Assembly: GCA_041821315.1 (NCBI GenBank)
Contig: JBGUEO010000004.1
Location: forward strand, 62,001-126,000
DNA: 64,000 nt
Source of the DNA: DIGJ01 sp041821315
GTDB taxonomy: Bacteria > Bacillota > Clostridia > Lachnospirales > Lachnospiraceae
Reading direction: 5' to 3'
Below are positions 1 through 9,503 of this stretch, in pieces. Numbering within the stretch: position 1 is the first letter of the stretch; each line of letters begins with the position of its first letter. The notes under the pieces are model-generated. The model had not been told where the DNA came from. It saw only the letters and a program-made list of their open reading frames with translations, and made no database searches. Both the position numbers and the translations under genes were made by a program.

Positions 1-3000
1 GAGATTACTACAGTTACAGTAGATACAGATAAAACGTATCAAGAACTTTTAGGAATGGGAACCTCATTAGAAGAGTCGAGTGTGAATAACATCTCACAGT
101 TGAAGAATAGTATTAAGCAGTCTTTTATTGAAGATCTTGTAAATCCACAAAAGGGTGGAATGACGTTGTTTCGAATTACAATCGGAACGTCAGATTTTAC
201 ATCCAAAGATTTTTATACCTATTATGATGCCAAGGAATTAGATGCCACAAATGCGATTTATAAAGAAGAGACAAAACAATACAAACCAGATTGGTATAAT
301 ACAACAGGAAATGGGTTTAGTATTCAAAAAGATATGGATTATAATATTATAAAAACTGTTAAAATGGTACAAGATGCGGCTAAAAAATTCGGAGTAGAAG
401 ATGAGGTTAAATTTTTTGCATCTTCTTGGACCCCACCCGGATTTATGAAAGAAGAAACAACGAGCAGTAAGAGTTATGCAGATAATGATTTACTAATCAA
501 GGGAGGTGCTCTAAAGGATTCGGCTATTGATGATTTGGCCATATATTATACAAGGTATTTGGAAGAATATGCAAAACAAGGAATTCCACTTTATGCGATT
601 ACGTTACAAAATGAGCCGATGCTTGAAATTGATTATCCAAGTTGTGCAATGAGTGGAATACAGGAAGGAAAATTAGCAGTTGCTATTAAGTCAGAGGTTG
701 CGAGGAGCAGCATATTAACAAAGGAGCAAAAAGAGGTAAAACTTTGGGCCTTTGACCATAATCCATCCGATGCGTATAGCTATGTATCAAAAATCCTCTC
801 GGTGGAGGGGGCAAATGAGGCGCTGGATGGAATTGCATTCCATGATTATAGTGGAAGTCTTACCAACATGCAAAAAGTATTGGATGAATTGCTTAATAAA
901 AATGGGGTAGATTCGCAGACTGTTAGTCTTACTGAGCGTTCGGTATGGGGAACAACGGGAGCAAACTCCATCATTACTTATTTGAGAAATGGTGCAATTA
1001 GTTACAACTCATGGGTAACTATGCTAGATAGTAATATTGGGGTACATCATTGGGTAGGAACGCCAGATCCTACTATGTTTGCCAGAGCAGCAGGAAGTGA
1101 TAACGATTATTGGGCAATGCCAGAATTTTATATTACCGGGCAGTTTTCGAGATTTATACGACCAGGTGATGTGAGAGTAGATTCTAATATGGGATCAAAC
1201 AATACGGTAACCAATGTTGTGTTTATGAATCCAGAAACAAAAACGTTAAAGGCAGTTATCGTAAATGCTACAAAAGAGAAACAAAACTTCAAAATTGTTT
1301 GCAATGGAACCCAGATAATTGGAGCACTTCCAGCAGAAAATGTTGGAACTTATGTGTGGGATATGCCACAAAATATCCAGGAAGATATGGAAAGTGGATT
1401 TTTGACCACCGATTATTCAAAGGCAACGGATGGAGTTATTTGCAGTGATATTGGAGAAGAATCACCTTATATTACAATGAAAGATTCTTCCGATTATGCA
1501 GAGTATATTGTGAATGTAGCGACAGCAGGAGCGTTTGATATTAAACTTCAAGAACAACCATCGGAAGATAATCAAACGATAGAAGTTTATCAAGGGGATA
1601 CGCTTGCAACAACAATTCGAGCAACGAAGACTTGGGATAGTGCAAAGGTCTTGGTACAAGGACAGATTTATTTTGAAAGGGCAGGGGTACAGTCTATTCG
1701 CATTAAAATGACACCAGGGCTTAAGCTTTTTCAGATCGCACTTGTGAATACAAAGAGTATATATGAAGTTCCAAGTAAGATTGCAGCCAGTGAATACATC
1801 AAAATGGATGGTTCTGCTAGTATTGAAAATGGAAGTGAGCTGGGTAATATGAGCGCATATAACACGGTTTACTATCGGATTCATGTGCCAGAGGCAGATT
1901 CTTATAACTTTACGATGTCAGCAGCAACAGAAAATACCGATAATGTAGGATTTTGGCTGAAGTTGTATGATACGAATTATCAGCAAATTGGTGGAGATAT
2001 CCTAGCGAAAGGAAACGGAGATAATTTTTCTTACTTAGAAAATGAGCATGCGTTTGGAGTGAGCGGAAGCTGGACAGATTATGTTACCACAAGCGGCGAA
2101 GTAAATCTTCCGGCAGGTGATTATATTCTTGGCTTTACAGGTGGACCTTCCAGTATGAATGTCAATTGGATTTCCATTGGAGCTTATGCTGATATGAGTG
2201 CTGTGAGTGTAATAGAAGGGGCAGAAGATAATACCCAGATTGGGCTTTTAGTAACCGGTGGCGTAATTGCCGACAATACAGTAGCAAGCGGAAATGCAAT
2301 TTGTATTGTAAGTGGACTTCCAGAAGGCGTCACATATAAAACAGAGCAGATAGATGGTACAAATTATAAAATCACATTACTCGGAAATCGAACAAAAGAT
2401 TTTGATAGTAATCAGAAGGTTTTGGTAAAATTGCTTGTAAAACAGCCATCTGGAAATGTACTATATTCGACCAATGAGTTTACCATTCAGGCAATAAAAG
2501 ATGCCCAAGTACTGACGGTTCCATCACAGAATTTACAGGTGGTGCCGCTTGGAGAGGATAAAACATTTCTGATTCAATTATCGGGAGGAACTTTTATAGA
2601 AGATAAAGTGGCTCAACTTTCGTTGTCTGGTGATGCGGCTTCTTATTACTCCCTAAAAGAAGTTCAGTATATAAATGCAACACAAATTAAGTTGATTTGT
2701 AGTTATAATAAAAAGTTGTATAAGACATCTGTACTTGAGGTAACACTGCCCAAGGCAGCATATGCGGATGCAAATGGAGGAGAAGCACTTACTGCTTCCA
2801 TTTACTGCATGCCAGAAGAAGGAATACCAGAGGATTGTATTGTGGTTACGAATGAAAGTCCGGTGACCATAGATGAGAGTATGGCATATGACAATAAGGG
2901 TTCCATGAATGAACATGTAAGTGCGGGAAATTATACCGATTATTTTCTAGATGTGTTGGAAAGTGGAACATATATCATTACGTATAGCTTTAATACAGAG

Positions 3001-4716
3001 ACAGCGGACGGAACTTCATATGTCAATGCATGGGAATTAAATCGTGGAGTGGCTTCTGAATATTATAGTACGAATAGTTATAAGCAAGTAAGTATTCCAG
3101 GACTTTGGACAAAAGCAAGTGTAAAAATGAGACAGACCATAGAGTTGTCAAAAGGAAAACAAACGCTTGAGTTAAAAGCAAAAATGGGTGGTTATAACAT
3201 ATCATCGATAGAGATTGCACCACTTATAATCCTGGATACAACTAATATGAAAATAATGGATCGTAAGATAGCTTCGTTCCAGTCATTTAACGATGCACAA
3301 AATAATTATGTAATGTTAGGTGACAATATCGAATATACCGTAGATGGAACGTCTTTTGATTATGGAATTAACGTTGCAAAGAGCGGAGAATATGAAATAA
3401 GTGCAAATTATGCAATTGAGAGTGCAAGTGGTGTGGAATGTAAAGTAAGCAAGGTGGTTTCTGGAAAAGAAACAAAATTAGGAAGCCTTAGTATGCCAGC
3501 AACTACTTCTTGGTCCACTTATAAAGACACGGAAAATATGAAAATTTATTTAGAAAAGGGAAGATGTACGTTGCGGTTGACGCTTGCAAAAGATGGGGCA
3601 AATCTAAAGAATTTTACCGTTGTATTTTTAGAGGAGAAGGAAAGTTCGGGTGAGAAAGATCCAGAAGAGGAAACACCTAATTATGCACCAGTTGGATCAA
3701 TATCAGATGAAATAGCAACTACAGTTGAGGTTAGTAAACCACAACTAACCGTTAAGAAAACAAAGGCGGTAATTGGGTGTAAATTGTCTGAAAAAGAAGT
3801 ACTAGAAAAAGCAAAAAAAGCGACAAAAGAAAAGCCGCTTCTGCTAACCGTTTTGCTTCCACTACAAGAAGTTATGAAACAGATGGAACAGAAAGAAATT
3901 AAGACAATTGTACTAAATCTAGAGATTCCAGTATCCATTCAACAGGCAGAAAATATTTTATTGCAAACACTTGAAATTCCCAAAGAAATAGTGGAAGGAA
4001 GCAAAGAAAATCAAAAGAACTTAAGTGTTGCGGTATATGATGATAATGGAAAACAAAATTATGTATTGCGTTTTAATGGAAAAGAGTTGAAAAAATCTAA
4101 AATAAAATTCAGTGCGTTGAATGTATCTTTGGCAAGGAAGAAAATAGAACAAGATACACAAGTTATGGATGAAATTGGAAGATATTTATCAGAAACAGAG
4201 AAAGAAGAAGGAAGAGTTCTTTATTTTGCACAAGAGGGCCTGTTTCCATCTACCGCATCCGTAACCGTTGATGTAAGCAATATTACCGGAATGAAACAAG
4301 GGAAGAAAGCTTATGTATATGCATTTGATAAGAAACTACAAAGTCTTGCAAAAACAGAAGTGGTTGTAGACAAAAATGGAAGGATCAAGTTTAAAGCAAA
4401 GTATGGAGCAAAGTATGTTATTCTTCCAAACCAAGCGAATGATCGCGTGGTAACTACTCTATTTGATCGCGTTGAAATTTCTAAAAGGACGACGTTAGCG
4501 GTAGGTGAGAACCAAAGGATAGCAGTGGTATTGCCAATTGATGCACAAGGGGAGACTAGTATTTCTTATAAATCCACGGATAAATCAATTGCAAAGGTAA
4601 GCAAACGGGGAAATATCCGAGTAGTTAAAAATGGAAATGTAACGATAAAAGTGAGCGTGACCATTGGAAAAGAAACACATACGTACAAAACTAAGATAAG
4701 CAATACAAAAAAATAA
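1..4716 (+). CDS. GH30-type secreted glycoside hydrolase, multidomain, 5' end outside window
   Basis: Family GH30 retaining glycosidase (xylanase/glucosylceramidase type) acting on extracellular polysaccharide. The frame is open from base 1, and the codons before the first ATG (55) encode the usual GH30 first strand (ITVDTDKTYQELLGMGTS-like), so ATG 55 is internal and the signal peptide lies upstream. Numbering from Met55: the barrel spans about 1-350 with acid/base E187 in a QNEP motif and nucleophile E294 in LTERS; a beta-sandwich follows to about 430. Four CBM6/35-like sandwich modules lie at about 459-567, 575-712, 931-1060 and 1073-1195, then a Lys/Glu-rich region and a Big_2 Ig-like domain at about 1470-1553. 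No sortase or SLH signal is seen, so attachment may use the tail. A hairpin terminator follows directly. The GH30 call rests on the two catalytic motifs; the substrate is not determinable. Confidence 0.85.
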   Translation, partial: EITTVTVDTDKTYQELLGMGTSLEESSVNNISQLKNSIKQSFIEDLVNPQKGGMTLFRITIGTSDFTSKDFYTYYDAKELDATNAIYKEETKQYKPDWYNTTGNGFSIQKDMDYNIIKTVKMVQDAAKKFGVEDEVKFFASSWTPPGFMKEETTSSKSYADNDLLIKGGALKDSAIDDLAIYYTRYLEEYAKQGIPLYAITLQNEPMLEIDYPSCAMSGIQEGKLAVAIKSEVARSSILTKEQKEVKLWAFDHNPSDAYSYVSKILSVEGANEALDGIAFHDYSGSLTNMQKVLDELLNKNGVDSQTVSLTERSVWGTTGANSIITYLRNGAISYNSWVTMLDSNIGVHHWVGTPDPTMFARAAGSDNDYWAMPEFYITGQFSRFIRPGDVRVDSNMGSNNTVTNVVFMNPETKTLKAVIVNATKEKQNFKIVCNGTQIIGALPAENVGTYVWDMPQNIQEDMESGFLTTDYSKATDGVICSDIGEESPYITMKDSSDYAEYIVNVATAGAFDIKLQEQPSEDNQTIEVYQGDTLATTIRATKTWDSAKVLVQGQIYFERAGVQSIRIKMTPGLKLFQIALVNTKSIYEVPSKIAASEYIKMDGSASIENGSELGNMSAYNTVYYRIHVPEADSYNFTMSAATENTDNVGFWLKLYDTNYQQIGGDILAKGNGDNFSYLENEHAFGVSGSWTDYVTTSGEVNLPAGDYILGFTGGPSSMNVNWISIGAYADMSAVSVIEGAEDNTQIGLLVTGGVIADNTVASGNAICIVSGLPEGVTYKTEQIDGTNYKITLLGNRTKDFDSNQKVLVKLLVKQPSGNVLYSTNEFTIQAIKDAQVLTVPSQNLQVVPLGEDKTFLIQLSGGTFIEDKVAQLSLSGDAASYYSLKEVQYINATQIKLICSYNKKLYKTSVLEVTLPKAAYADANGGEALTASIYCMPEEGIPEDCIVVTNESPVTIDESMAYDNKGSMNEHVSAGNYTDYFLDVLESGTYIITYSFNTETADGTSYVNAWELNRGVASEYYSTNSYKQVSIPGLWTKASVKMRQTIELSKGKQTLELKAKMGGYNISSIEIAPLIILDTTNMKIMDRKIASFQSFNDAQNNYVMLGDNIEYTVDGTSFDYGINVAKSGEYEISANYAIESASGVECKVSKVVSGKETKLGSLSMPATTSWSTYKDTENMKIYLEKGRCTLRLTLAKDGANLKNFTVVFLEEKESSGEKDPEEETPNYAPVGSISDEIATTVEVSKPQLTVKKTKAVIGCKLSEKEVLEKAKKATKEKPLLLTVLLPLQEVMKQMEQKEIKTIVLNLEIPVSIQQAENILLQTLEIPKEIVEGSKENQKNLSVAVYDDNGKQNYVLRFNGKELKKSKIKFSALNVSLARKKIEQDTQVMDEIGRYLSETEKEEGRVLYFAQEGLFPSTASVTVDVSNITGMKQGKKAYVYAFDKKLQSLAKTEVVVDKNGRIKFKAKYGAKYVILPNQANDRVVTTLFDRVEISKRTTLAVGENQRIAVVLPIDAQGETSISYKSTDKSIAKVSKRGNIRVVKNGNVTIKVSVTIGKETHTYKTKISNTKK

Positions 4717-4761
4717 GCAAAATAAAAAATAAGGAAACAACAAAGGCGGTAATCATTTCAT

Positions 4762-4808
4762 AAATCCTTTTTTCAATGAATATACTATTGAAAAAAGGAT
4801 TTTTTGTT
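4762..4808 (+). terminator. Rho-independent terminator after the GH30 gene
   Basis: Perfect 16-bp stem, AAATCCTTTTTTCAAT (4762-4777) against ATTGAAAAAAGGATTT (4787-4802), with a 9-base loop and a following T tract. It separates the GH30 gene from the DUF6128-like gene. Confidence 0.85.
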
Positions 4809-4821
4809 TTGGAGGGAAAGT

Positions 4822-5589
4822 ATGAATGATTATAAACGGTTTGTTTCTTATATCTATAATTATGAAATGAAAATAAAGAAAAACAACGTAGGATTCGCGC
4901 GTGTAGAAATAAAAGATAATCAATGCAAAATAAGCATACATATGCAAGTTAAGACAATCTCAAATGCTAGCATTCGCTTATATGGATTTTCTCGCAAAGA
5001 AGTGGATTTTATTGCAATACCATTAGGAGATATTATGTTTAAAAATGGAAGTGGAGATGGAAAGATTCTTACAAGCGTTCAGAACTTGGGAGATTTTGAT
5101 GTTAGTTTTGATAAAATCGGAGGACTTATATTATATTTATCAGATGATAAGTATTTTGGGACAGAGTGGGATGACAAACCACTGATTTTCAAAGAATTTC
5201 ACATAATGGAAGAGCAAAGAGAGGAAGAAGAGTTAAAACTTAGAACAACGGAAGTGGCATTAGACGACCAGAATGCAAACGAAGATAAAAGCATCGAATT
5301 ATTTGAAGTAGCGGCAGTCTTTGAACCTTATACGTTATTGGAAATATTGGAACAGTATCACTATGCAGTAACCGAAGATTTTATGTTACATGGATATCAT
5401 CGGTTTGGCCATTTAGGGGTTATGAAAAAAAAGGATAAGTGTGTGTTAGGTGTGCCTGGAATTTTTTGCAAGCGGGAGGAAGTAATAGCAAATCGCAAGG
5501 GGTTCAATAATTTTTATCCAAAAAATGGAGGCGTTTTGAACTATGGTGATTTTGGCTATTGGTATACCAACATTGAATATCTAAAATGA
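4822..5589 (+). CDS. DUF6128-type conserved protein
   Basis: A 255-residue protein of unknown function. The opening (MNDYKRFVSYIYNYE, then 'KKNNVGFARVEIKDNQCKI') matches my memory of the DUF6128 family common in Lachnospiraceae: an N-terminal beta-rich domain, an acidic linker (about residues 130-165) and a C-terminal block rich in aromatic residues and glycine (YHRFGHLGVMKKKDKCVLGVPG). No signal peptide or membrane segment is seen, so it is probably cytoplasmic. ATG 4822 was chosen over an in-frame TTG at 4804 because GGAGGG lies 6-11 bases upstream. It is convergent with the next gene and their 3' ends overlap by about 34 bp. Function unknown. Confidence 0.75.
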   Translation: MNDYKRFVSYIYNYEMKIKKNNVGFARVEIKDNQCKISIHMQVKTISNASIRLYGFSRKEVDFIAIPLGDIMFKNGSGDGKILTSVQNLGDFDVSFDKIGGLILYLSDDKYFGTEWDDKPLIFKEFHIMEEQREEEELKLRTTEVALDDQNANEDKSIELFEVAAVFEPYTLLEILEQYHYAVTEDFMLHGYHRFGHLGVMKKKDKCVLGVPGIFCKREEVIANRKGFNNFYPKNGGVLNYGDFGYWYTNIEYLK

Positions 5590-6107
5590 TTGCGCCAAAT
5601 GCCATTTAAATTGGCGTAATCACGGGTTATGCCTTCGTTTACAAACCCCAGTTTTTCTAAAAGATGTATAGATGCATTATTGTTTGGCAAAACCATTGCT
5701 TCAATCCGATGGATGGCATATTCTTTTGCAAGAATATGTTGAATTGCAAAATTTAATCCTTCACTCATATAACCTAAATTGCAGTGATTATGATCCATTT
5801 TATAGCCTACAACACAACTTTTAAAACAGCCATTACGAAAATTGTTAAAACACAAGGATCCAATAATGGTTTCTGGATGGTTTTTTTCAAATAAAAACAA
5901 ACGAAGGTATCTTCCGTGTATAAATTCATTATATTCGACGCTTAGGTTGGATTTATGAAAATTTAGGGTATAAAAATTAGGAACGCGCGGAGGTTCTACG
6001 GGTTCAAACGTATATTTGTTTTTTTGATAAAATAAACATACTTTCTCAGCATCGGAAGCGTCAAGTACGCGTAATATAAGTCGTTTTGTTTCATAGTTTA
6101 AGTCCAT
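5556..6107 (-). CDS. GNAT family N-acetyltransferase (RimJ/RimL-like)
   Basis: A 183-residue acetyl-CoA-dependent N-acetyltransferase of the Acetyltransf_3 type. It opens with the typical ETKRLILRVLDASDAEKV strand-helix. The acetyl-CoA region reads GYKMDHNHCNLGYMSEGLNFAIQHI (about residues 101-125), and the C-terminal signature is NNNASIHLLEKLGFVNEG (about 142-159). Relatives acetylate ribosomal protein N-termini, spermidine or small amines; the substrate here cannot be inferred. An AAAGGTGAC-like ribosome site precedes the ATG. The gene is monocistronic, divergent from tadA and overlaps the DUF6128-like gene at its 3' end. Confidence 0.88.
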   Translation of the reverse strand: MDLNYETKRLILRVLDASDAEKVCLFYQKNKYTFEPVEPPRVPNFYTLNFHKSNLSVEYNEFIHGRYLRLFLFEKNHPETIIGSLCFNNFRNGCFKSCVVGYKMDHNHCNLGYMSEGLNFAIQHILAKEYAIHRIEAMVLPNNNASIHLLEKLGFVNEGITRDYANLNGIWRNHFRYSMLVYQ

Positions 6108-6191
6108 ATTGTCACCTTTTCTAGTTCATGTTATGATAATCTTATACAAAGTATATCAAAAATATGAAAAAAGAGTAAGGAGTTTTTTGCA

Positions 6192-6662
6192 ATGGATGAA
6201 CAATATATGAAAGAGGCAATCAAACAAGCAAAAAAGGCGTATCAGATACGAGAAGTACCAATTGGTTGTGTGATTGTGTACGAGGGAAAAATTATTGCAA
6301 GAGGCTATAATAAAAGAAATACAAGCAAAGATCCTTTGGCACATGCAGAATTACTTGCTATTAAAAAAGCCAGCAGAGTAATTGGCGATTGGCGGTTGGA
6401 AGAATGTACAATGTACATTACGTTAGAACCTTGTCAGATGTGTGCCGGTGCCCTTGTACAATCCAGAGTGAAGCGTGTTGTAATAGGCAGTATGAATGCA
6501 AAAGCCGGATGTGCAGGCTCCATTATAAACCTTTTGGAAATGCCACAATTTAATCATCAAGTTGAGGTGACGAGAGGCGTTTTGGAGGAAGAGTGTAGTT
6601 TTTTACTATCGAGCTTTTTTAGAGAGCTTCGTCAACAAAAAAAGCAAGGATCAAATACTTGA
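6192..6662 (+). CDS. tadA: tRNA adenosine(34) deaminase TadA
   Basis: Converts A34 to inosine at the wobble position of tRNA-Arg(ACG), widening decoding. The 156-residue length is normal. The zinc deaminase signature is complete: H51-A-E53 (HAE, with E53 the proton shuttle) and P80-C81-x-x-C84. Later residues (LVQSRVKRVVIGSMNAKAG) match the family. An AAGGAG ribosome site precedes ATG 6192. The -35 box of the SRP RNA promoter overlaps its stop codon. The tadA-ffs pairing is widely conserved in Firmicutes and supports the call over a generic cytidine/guanine deaminase. This gene is distinct from the pilus ATPase also called TadA. Confidence 0.95.
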   Translation: MDEQYMKEAIKQAKKAYQIREVPIGCVIVYEGKIIARGYNKRNTSKDPLAHAELLAIKKASRVIGDWRLEECTMYITLEPCQMCAGALVQSRVKRVVIGSMNAKAGCAGSIINLLEMPQFNHQVEVTRGVLEEECSFLLSSFFRELRQQKKQGSNT

Positions 6663-6687
6663 CAGACGTTTATAAAACCGTTATACT
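6659..6687 (+). promoter_or_regulatory. Promoter of the SRP RNA gene
   Basis: TTGACA (6659-6664), a 17-base spacer and TATACT (6682-6687), near consensus for the vegetative sigma factor. The -35 overlaps the tadA stop codon, so the RNA has its own strong promoter. Confidence 0.8.
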
Positions 6688-6717
6688 GATGAGTGCACTT
6701 ATTTAGTGCTAATAATG

Positions 6718-6998
6718 TCATAAAATTTCCGCACAGCCGGGGAGTTAGCGGTGCCCTGTACCTGCAATCCGCTATAGCAGGGGTGTTGTTCTGTCTCGGG
6801 TGGTATTTCGTATAGCTGCCCTTTGTAAGTGATGGTGACGTTTGGGTCTTACGCAACAGGAATTCATGAATCGTGTCAGGTCAGGAATGAAGCAGCACTA
6901 AGTGAAACCTCTTGTGTGCCGTAAGGGTGCCTGGATCGAGTTAACTGCATTGGTAACGTATATGGAGTATATTCAAAGCAGAGCGTGCGGATTTTAAA
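6718..6998 (+). ncRNA. ffs: Signal recognition particle RNA, large bacterial type (4.5S/scRNA family)
   Basis: RNA core of the SRP that targets nascent membrane and secreted proteins through Ffh and FtsY. The apical S-domain helix is clear: GTCAGGTCAGGAATGAAGCA with a GGAA tetraloop at 6884-6887 and the symmetric internal loop that binds Ffh. The 5' part carries the Alu-like block GCCGGGGAGTTAGCGG...CCCTGTACCTG near 6740-6775, typical of the approximately 270-nt Bacillus/Clostridium form. The ends pair (TAAAATTTCCGCAC near 6719 with GTGCGGATTTTA near 6985). Start and end are estimated from this closing helix; the primary transcript probably begins near 6694 and runs to the terminator at 7040. 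It lies directly downstream of tadA, as in Bacillus. Confidence 0.92.
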
Positions 6999-7016
6999 TA
7001 AATAGGATTTTGAAAT

Positions 7017-7040
7017 GAGACGCAAAAGCGTCTTTTTTTT
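7017..7040 (+). terminator. Terminator of the SRP RNA gene
   Basis: Short stem AGACGC (7018-7023), AAAA loop, GCGTCT (7028-7033), running into eight Ts. Confidence 0.85.
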
Positions 7041-7124
7041 ATAGGAATTTTGACTTTAAGAATTCCGCGATTTGATTTATAATAAAGAGTGTCTATGCAT
7101 CATAGAGTGGGAGGACATAAAGAT

Positions 7125-9431
7125 ATGGGATTGAGCCTTAACATGAATGTAATGAATCAAGTGGTAAAAGGGGTTTCCATTTATGAAGAGATGGAGCCTG
7201 TTGAAAGTGTGTGTCTTGTACTAAAAGGGAGAATATTGGTTCACCGTGATGGAATGCAAACAATTTTGGGAACTGGAAACTTTTTGGGGATTTGTGACTT
7301 ATATAGTGGAAAAAATAGTGTTTCCTATACAGCCGTTGATAATGCAGTGGTATATCCTTTTCCGGTGAAAGAGCCGGAAGATGTGAGAAACATCATTCAG
7401 TCAAATAAAGAATATGGTGGGCTTATGGTTGCGTCCTTAAGTCGCTATATTCGTGAGTTAAATGGGATTGTAACAGCACTTTTGAATGAAACGGATGAAT
7501 TATATGCGTTTTTAAGAGATTATTATGAAAGATACAAAGAACAGGCCAAAGCAGTATCGTTTAACGTTAATCCATTTAATGAATTAGAATCGTTAGCTGT
7601 GTACGAAAAAAGTGAGGTACTTGACCTACATAAAGCAGAGTATTACAGTGAGTGTGCCAGTATTGCAGTTGATGTTCAAAAAGCGTTTTATCAAACAGAA
7701 ATGATTTGCCTTTATCACATAGAAGAGCAAACAGAACTTGCAAGACAGCTTATTTTAGAAGCTTCCGAAATAACAGATTATTTATATGTTAATTTTAAAA
7801 AGTTGTATGATGTGGGAGAGACTTGTCTTTTTAAGCAAATTGCAAGACTAATTATTGAGTTAAATGCAAAAAATATAAATCCAAGCAGAGAATTGCTTGA
7901 TTTAATCGATCGTATGGTAGAAAAAATAAATACGATTGATTTGTTGTTTGAGAAAAAGGCTGGAAAGAATCTTGGAATTGATCGTGATGAACTTGAAAAT
8001 TTGTATTATATTATTATTTCTGGAGAAGTACCAGCAGAGATTGCTTTTAATGTAAAACAAAAAGTTGCATCGCTTCAAAATTCAATGGATATCATTTTTT
8101 CAATTGGAATGATTGAAGGAGCAGTAAAAGAAGACTTTATAGCGTTATTGGAGCGTTATAAAAAGATGTCGGATAAGACAGCAACAGATGATGCAAGCAG
8201 AACGCTACGAAAAGAATTGACGAGTCTTTATTATACAATTTATAAGGCTGTATTTTTAAACAGTTACAACAAAAAAGAATGTCCGTTGAGTGTTGATTTA
8301 TTCTTAAAGTATGGCTTTTTAGATGAAACGCTTATGAGAGAGGATCAGCTAGAAGAATTAGTGGAATTAGATGAGGAGCAGTCTAGGGGGAGATGTGCGG
8401 TCTATAATTTGAAACAGTGGTTAACGCTTATTTATATAGGGAAAAAACTTCCCTCAAAAAGTGAGTTCGATTTAGATTTTGAAGAGTTTATCCGGTCCCA
8501 ACGAAAAGGAAATATACTGACTGATGAAGAGGCAATTAAATGTCTCAATGATCCGATGGCGCGGCTTGATTACGAAATTCATAATATGTTTCAATATAAT
8601 AATCGTTTGATAAATGGACAAATACTTACCTTTGTTCCTTTTTTACAAGAGAGTTCTTTTATTACTGGAATGAAAAAAGCGTTGGTGACGAGTAGTCGTG
8701 TAAATGAAGCAATTGAGAATCTCAATAAAATTGATTATAGTGTGTTTTATAGGGAAGAATTATATGATAATCCAGAACAGAATGTTAGGAAGGAATATAT
8801 CGTAAAAGAGGTGTTTCCGGATATAATTTTATTTCCAATCAGCGGGGAAAATGCTATTATGTGGCAAGATCTTAGCGGGAGGAAGAGAGATTCGAAAGGG
8901 CGGTTTTTATTACCAAGTTTTACGGTCAAAAAGCTTGAAGACCTTTTTATAAAAGTATTCGGTCGTTATCATTGGGAACTTTGCAGAACCATGCAGGGCT
9001 CTGCTTGGAATAATATAAAATATAAATCGTTGACAAGTGAATATATGGATTATATTCAATTTTATCGAAAGAACCGTGAGTTATCGGAAGAACGAAAAGA
9101 AAAATTAAAAGCTCAAATACAAAAGAGTCGAAACAATTCAAGAGAAGTATTTGTAATCGATTATGAAGCATGGATTCGAAATGAATCGCAGGGAGCTATT
9201 CGATTAAATCGAGTAACGAGAGAAATTTTGGCAACGTATTGCCCCCTTGAAAAGGATATTAGAGAAAAGTTAAAGAACCAACCAATGTTCGTAGAAGCAA
9301 TGAATCGTTATTATAAGGAAAAAGCAATAAAGAATAAAAATTTAGAATTTAGTATACGTGCGATAGAAAAAAGTGGGAATAATGTGCCAGAAGAGATTCT
9401 TAAAACCCTAGAATATTATAAAGATGCATAA
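7125..9431 (+). CDS. Large protein with an N-terminal cyclic-nucleotide-binding-like domain
   Basis: A 768-residue protein of unknown function. The first 110 residues read like a cNMP-binding beta-roll: a start resembling VKGVSIYEEMEPVESVCLVLKGRI, then 'GTGNFLGICDLYSGKNSVSY' in the place of the phosphate-binding cassette, then an aromatic/Val strand. The cassette lacks the usual GExxxL-(x)-RSA residues, so ligand binding is doubtful. The remaining about 650 residues are helical and charged, with no membrane segments or known catalytic motif. ATG 7125 is preferred over ATG 7095 because GGGAGG lies 10 bases ahead of it. The next gene, a TPR protein, follows in the same direction with its own possible promoter. 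Role unknown; signalling or scaffolding is only a guess. Confidence 0.7.
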   Translation: MGLSLNMNVMNQVVKGVSIYEEMEPVESVCLVLKGRILVHRDGMQTILGTGNFLGICDLYSGKNSVSYTAVDNAVVYPFPVKEPEDVRNIIQSNKEYGGLMVASLSRYIRELNGIVTALLNETDELYAFLRDYYERYKEQAKAVSFNVNPFNELESLAVYEKSEVLDLHKAEYYSECASIAVDVQKAFYQTEMICLYHIEEQTELARQLILEASEITDYLYVNFKKLYDVGETCLFKQIARLIIELNAKNINPSRELLDLIDRMVEKINTIDLLFEKKAGKNLGIDRDELENLYYIIISGEVPAEIAFNVKQKVASLQNSMDIIFSIGMIEGAVKEDFIALLERYKKMSDKTATDDASRTLRKELTSLYYTIYKAVFLNSYNKKECPLSVDLFLKYGFLDETLMREDQLEELVELDEEQSRGRCAVYNLKQWLTLIYIGKKLPSKSEFDLDFEEFIRSQRKGNILTDEEAIKCLNDPMARLDYEIHNMFQYNNRLINGQILTFVPFLQESSFITGMKKALVTSSRVNEAIENLNKIDYSVFYREELYDNPEQNVRKEYIVKEVFPDIILFPISGENAIMWQDLSGRKRDSKGRFLLPSFTVKKLEDLFIKVFGRYHWELCRTMQGSAWNNIKYKSLTSEYMDYIQFYRKNRELSEERKEKLKAQIQKSRNNSREVFVIDYEAWIRNESQGAIRLNRVTREILATYCPLEKDIREKLKNQPMFVEAMNRYYKEKAIKNKNLEFSIRAIEKSGNNVPEEILKTLEYYKDA

Positions 9432-9436
9432 AAAGA

Positions 9437-9465
9437 TTGAAAATACTGCAAATATTGACTACTAT
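9437..9465 (+). promoter_or_regulatory. Possible promoter for the TPR protein gene
   Basis: TTGAAA (9437-9442), 17-base spacer, TACTAT (9460-9465), about 40 bases before the start of the next gene. It matches the consensus moderately well. Confidence 0.45.
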
Positions 9466-9503
9466 AGTAGTAACGGAATTTAAGAAATACAGGGGGATAA
9501 ATC

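Noticed and set aside
4753..4947. Short minus-strand frame over the GH30 terminator
   Set aside because: It covers the hairpin and the start of the next gene, with no ribosome site or recognisable protein.
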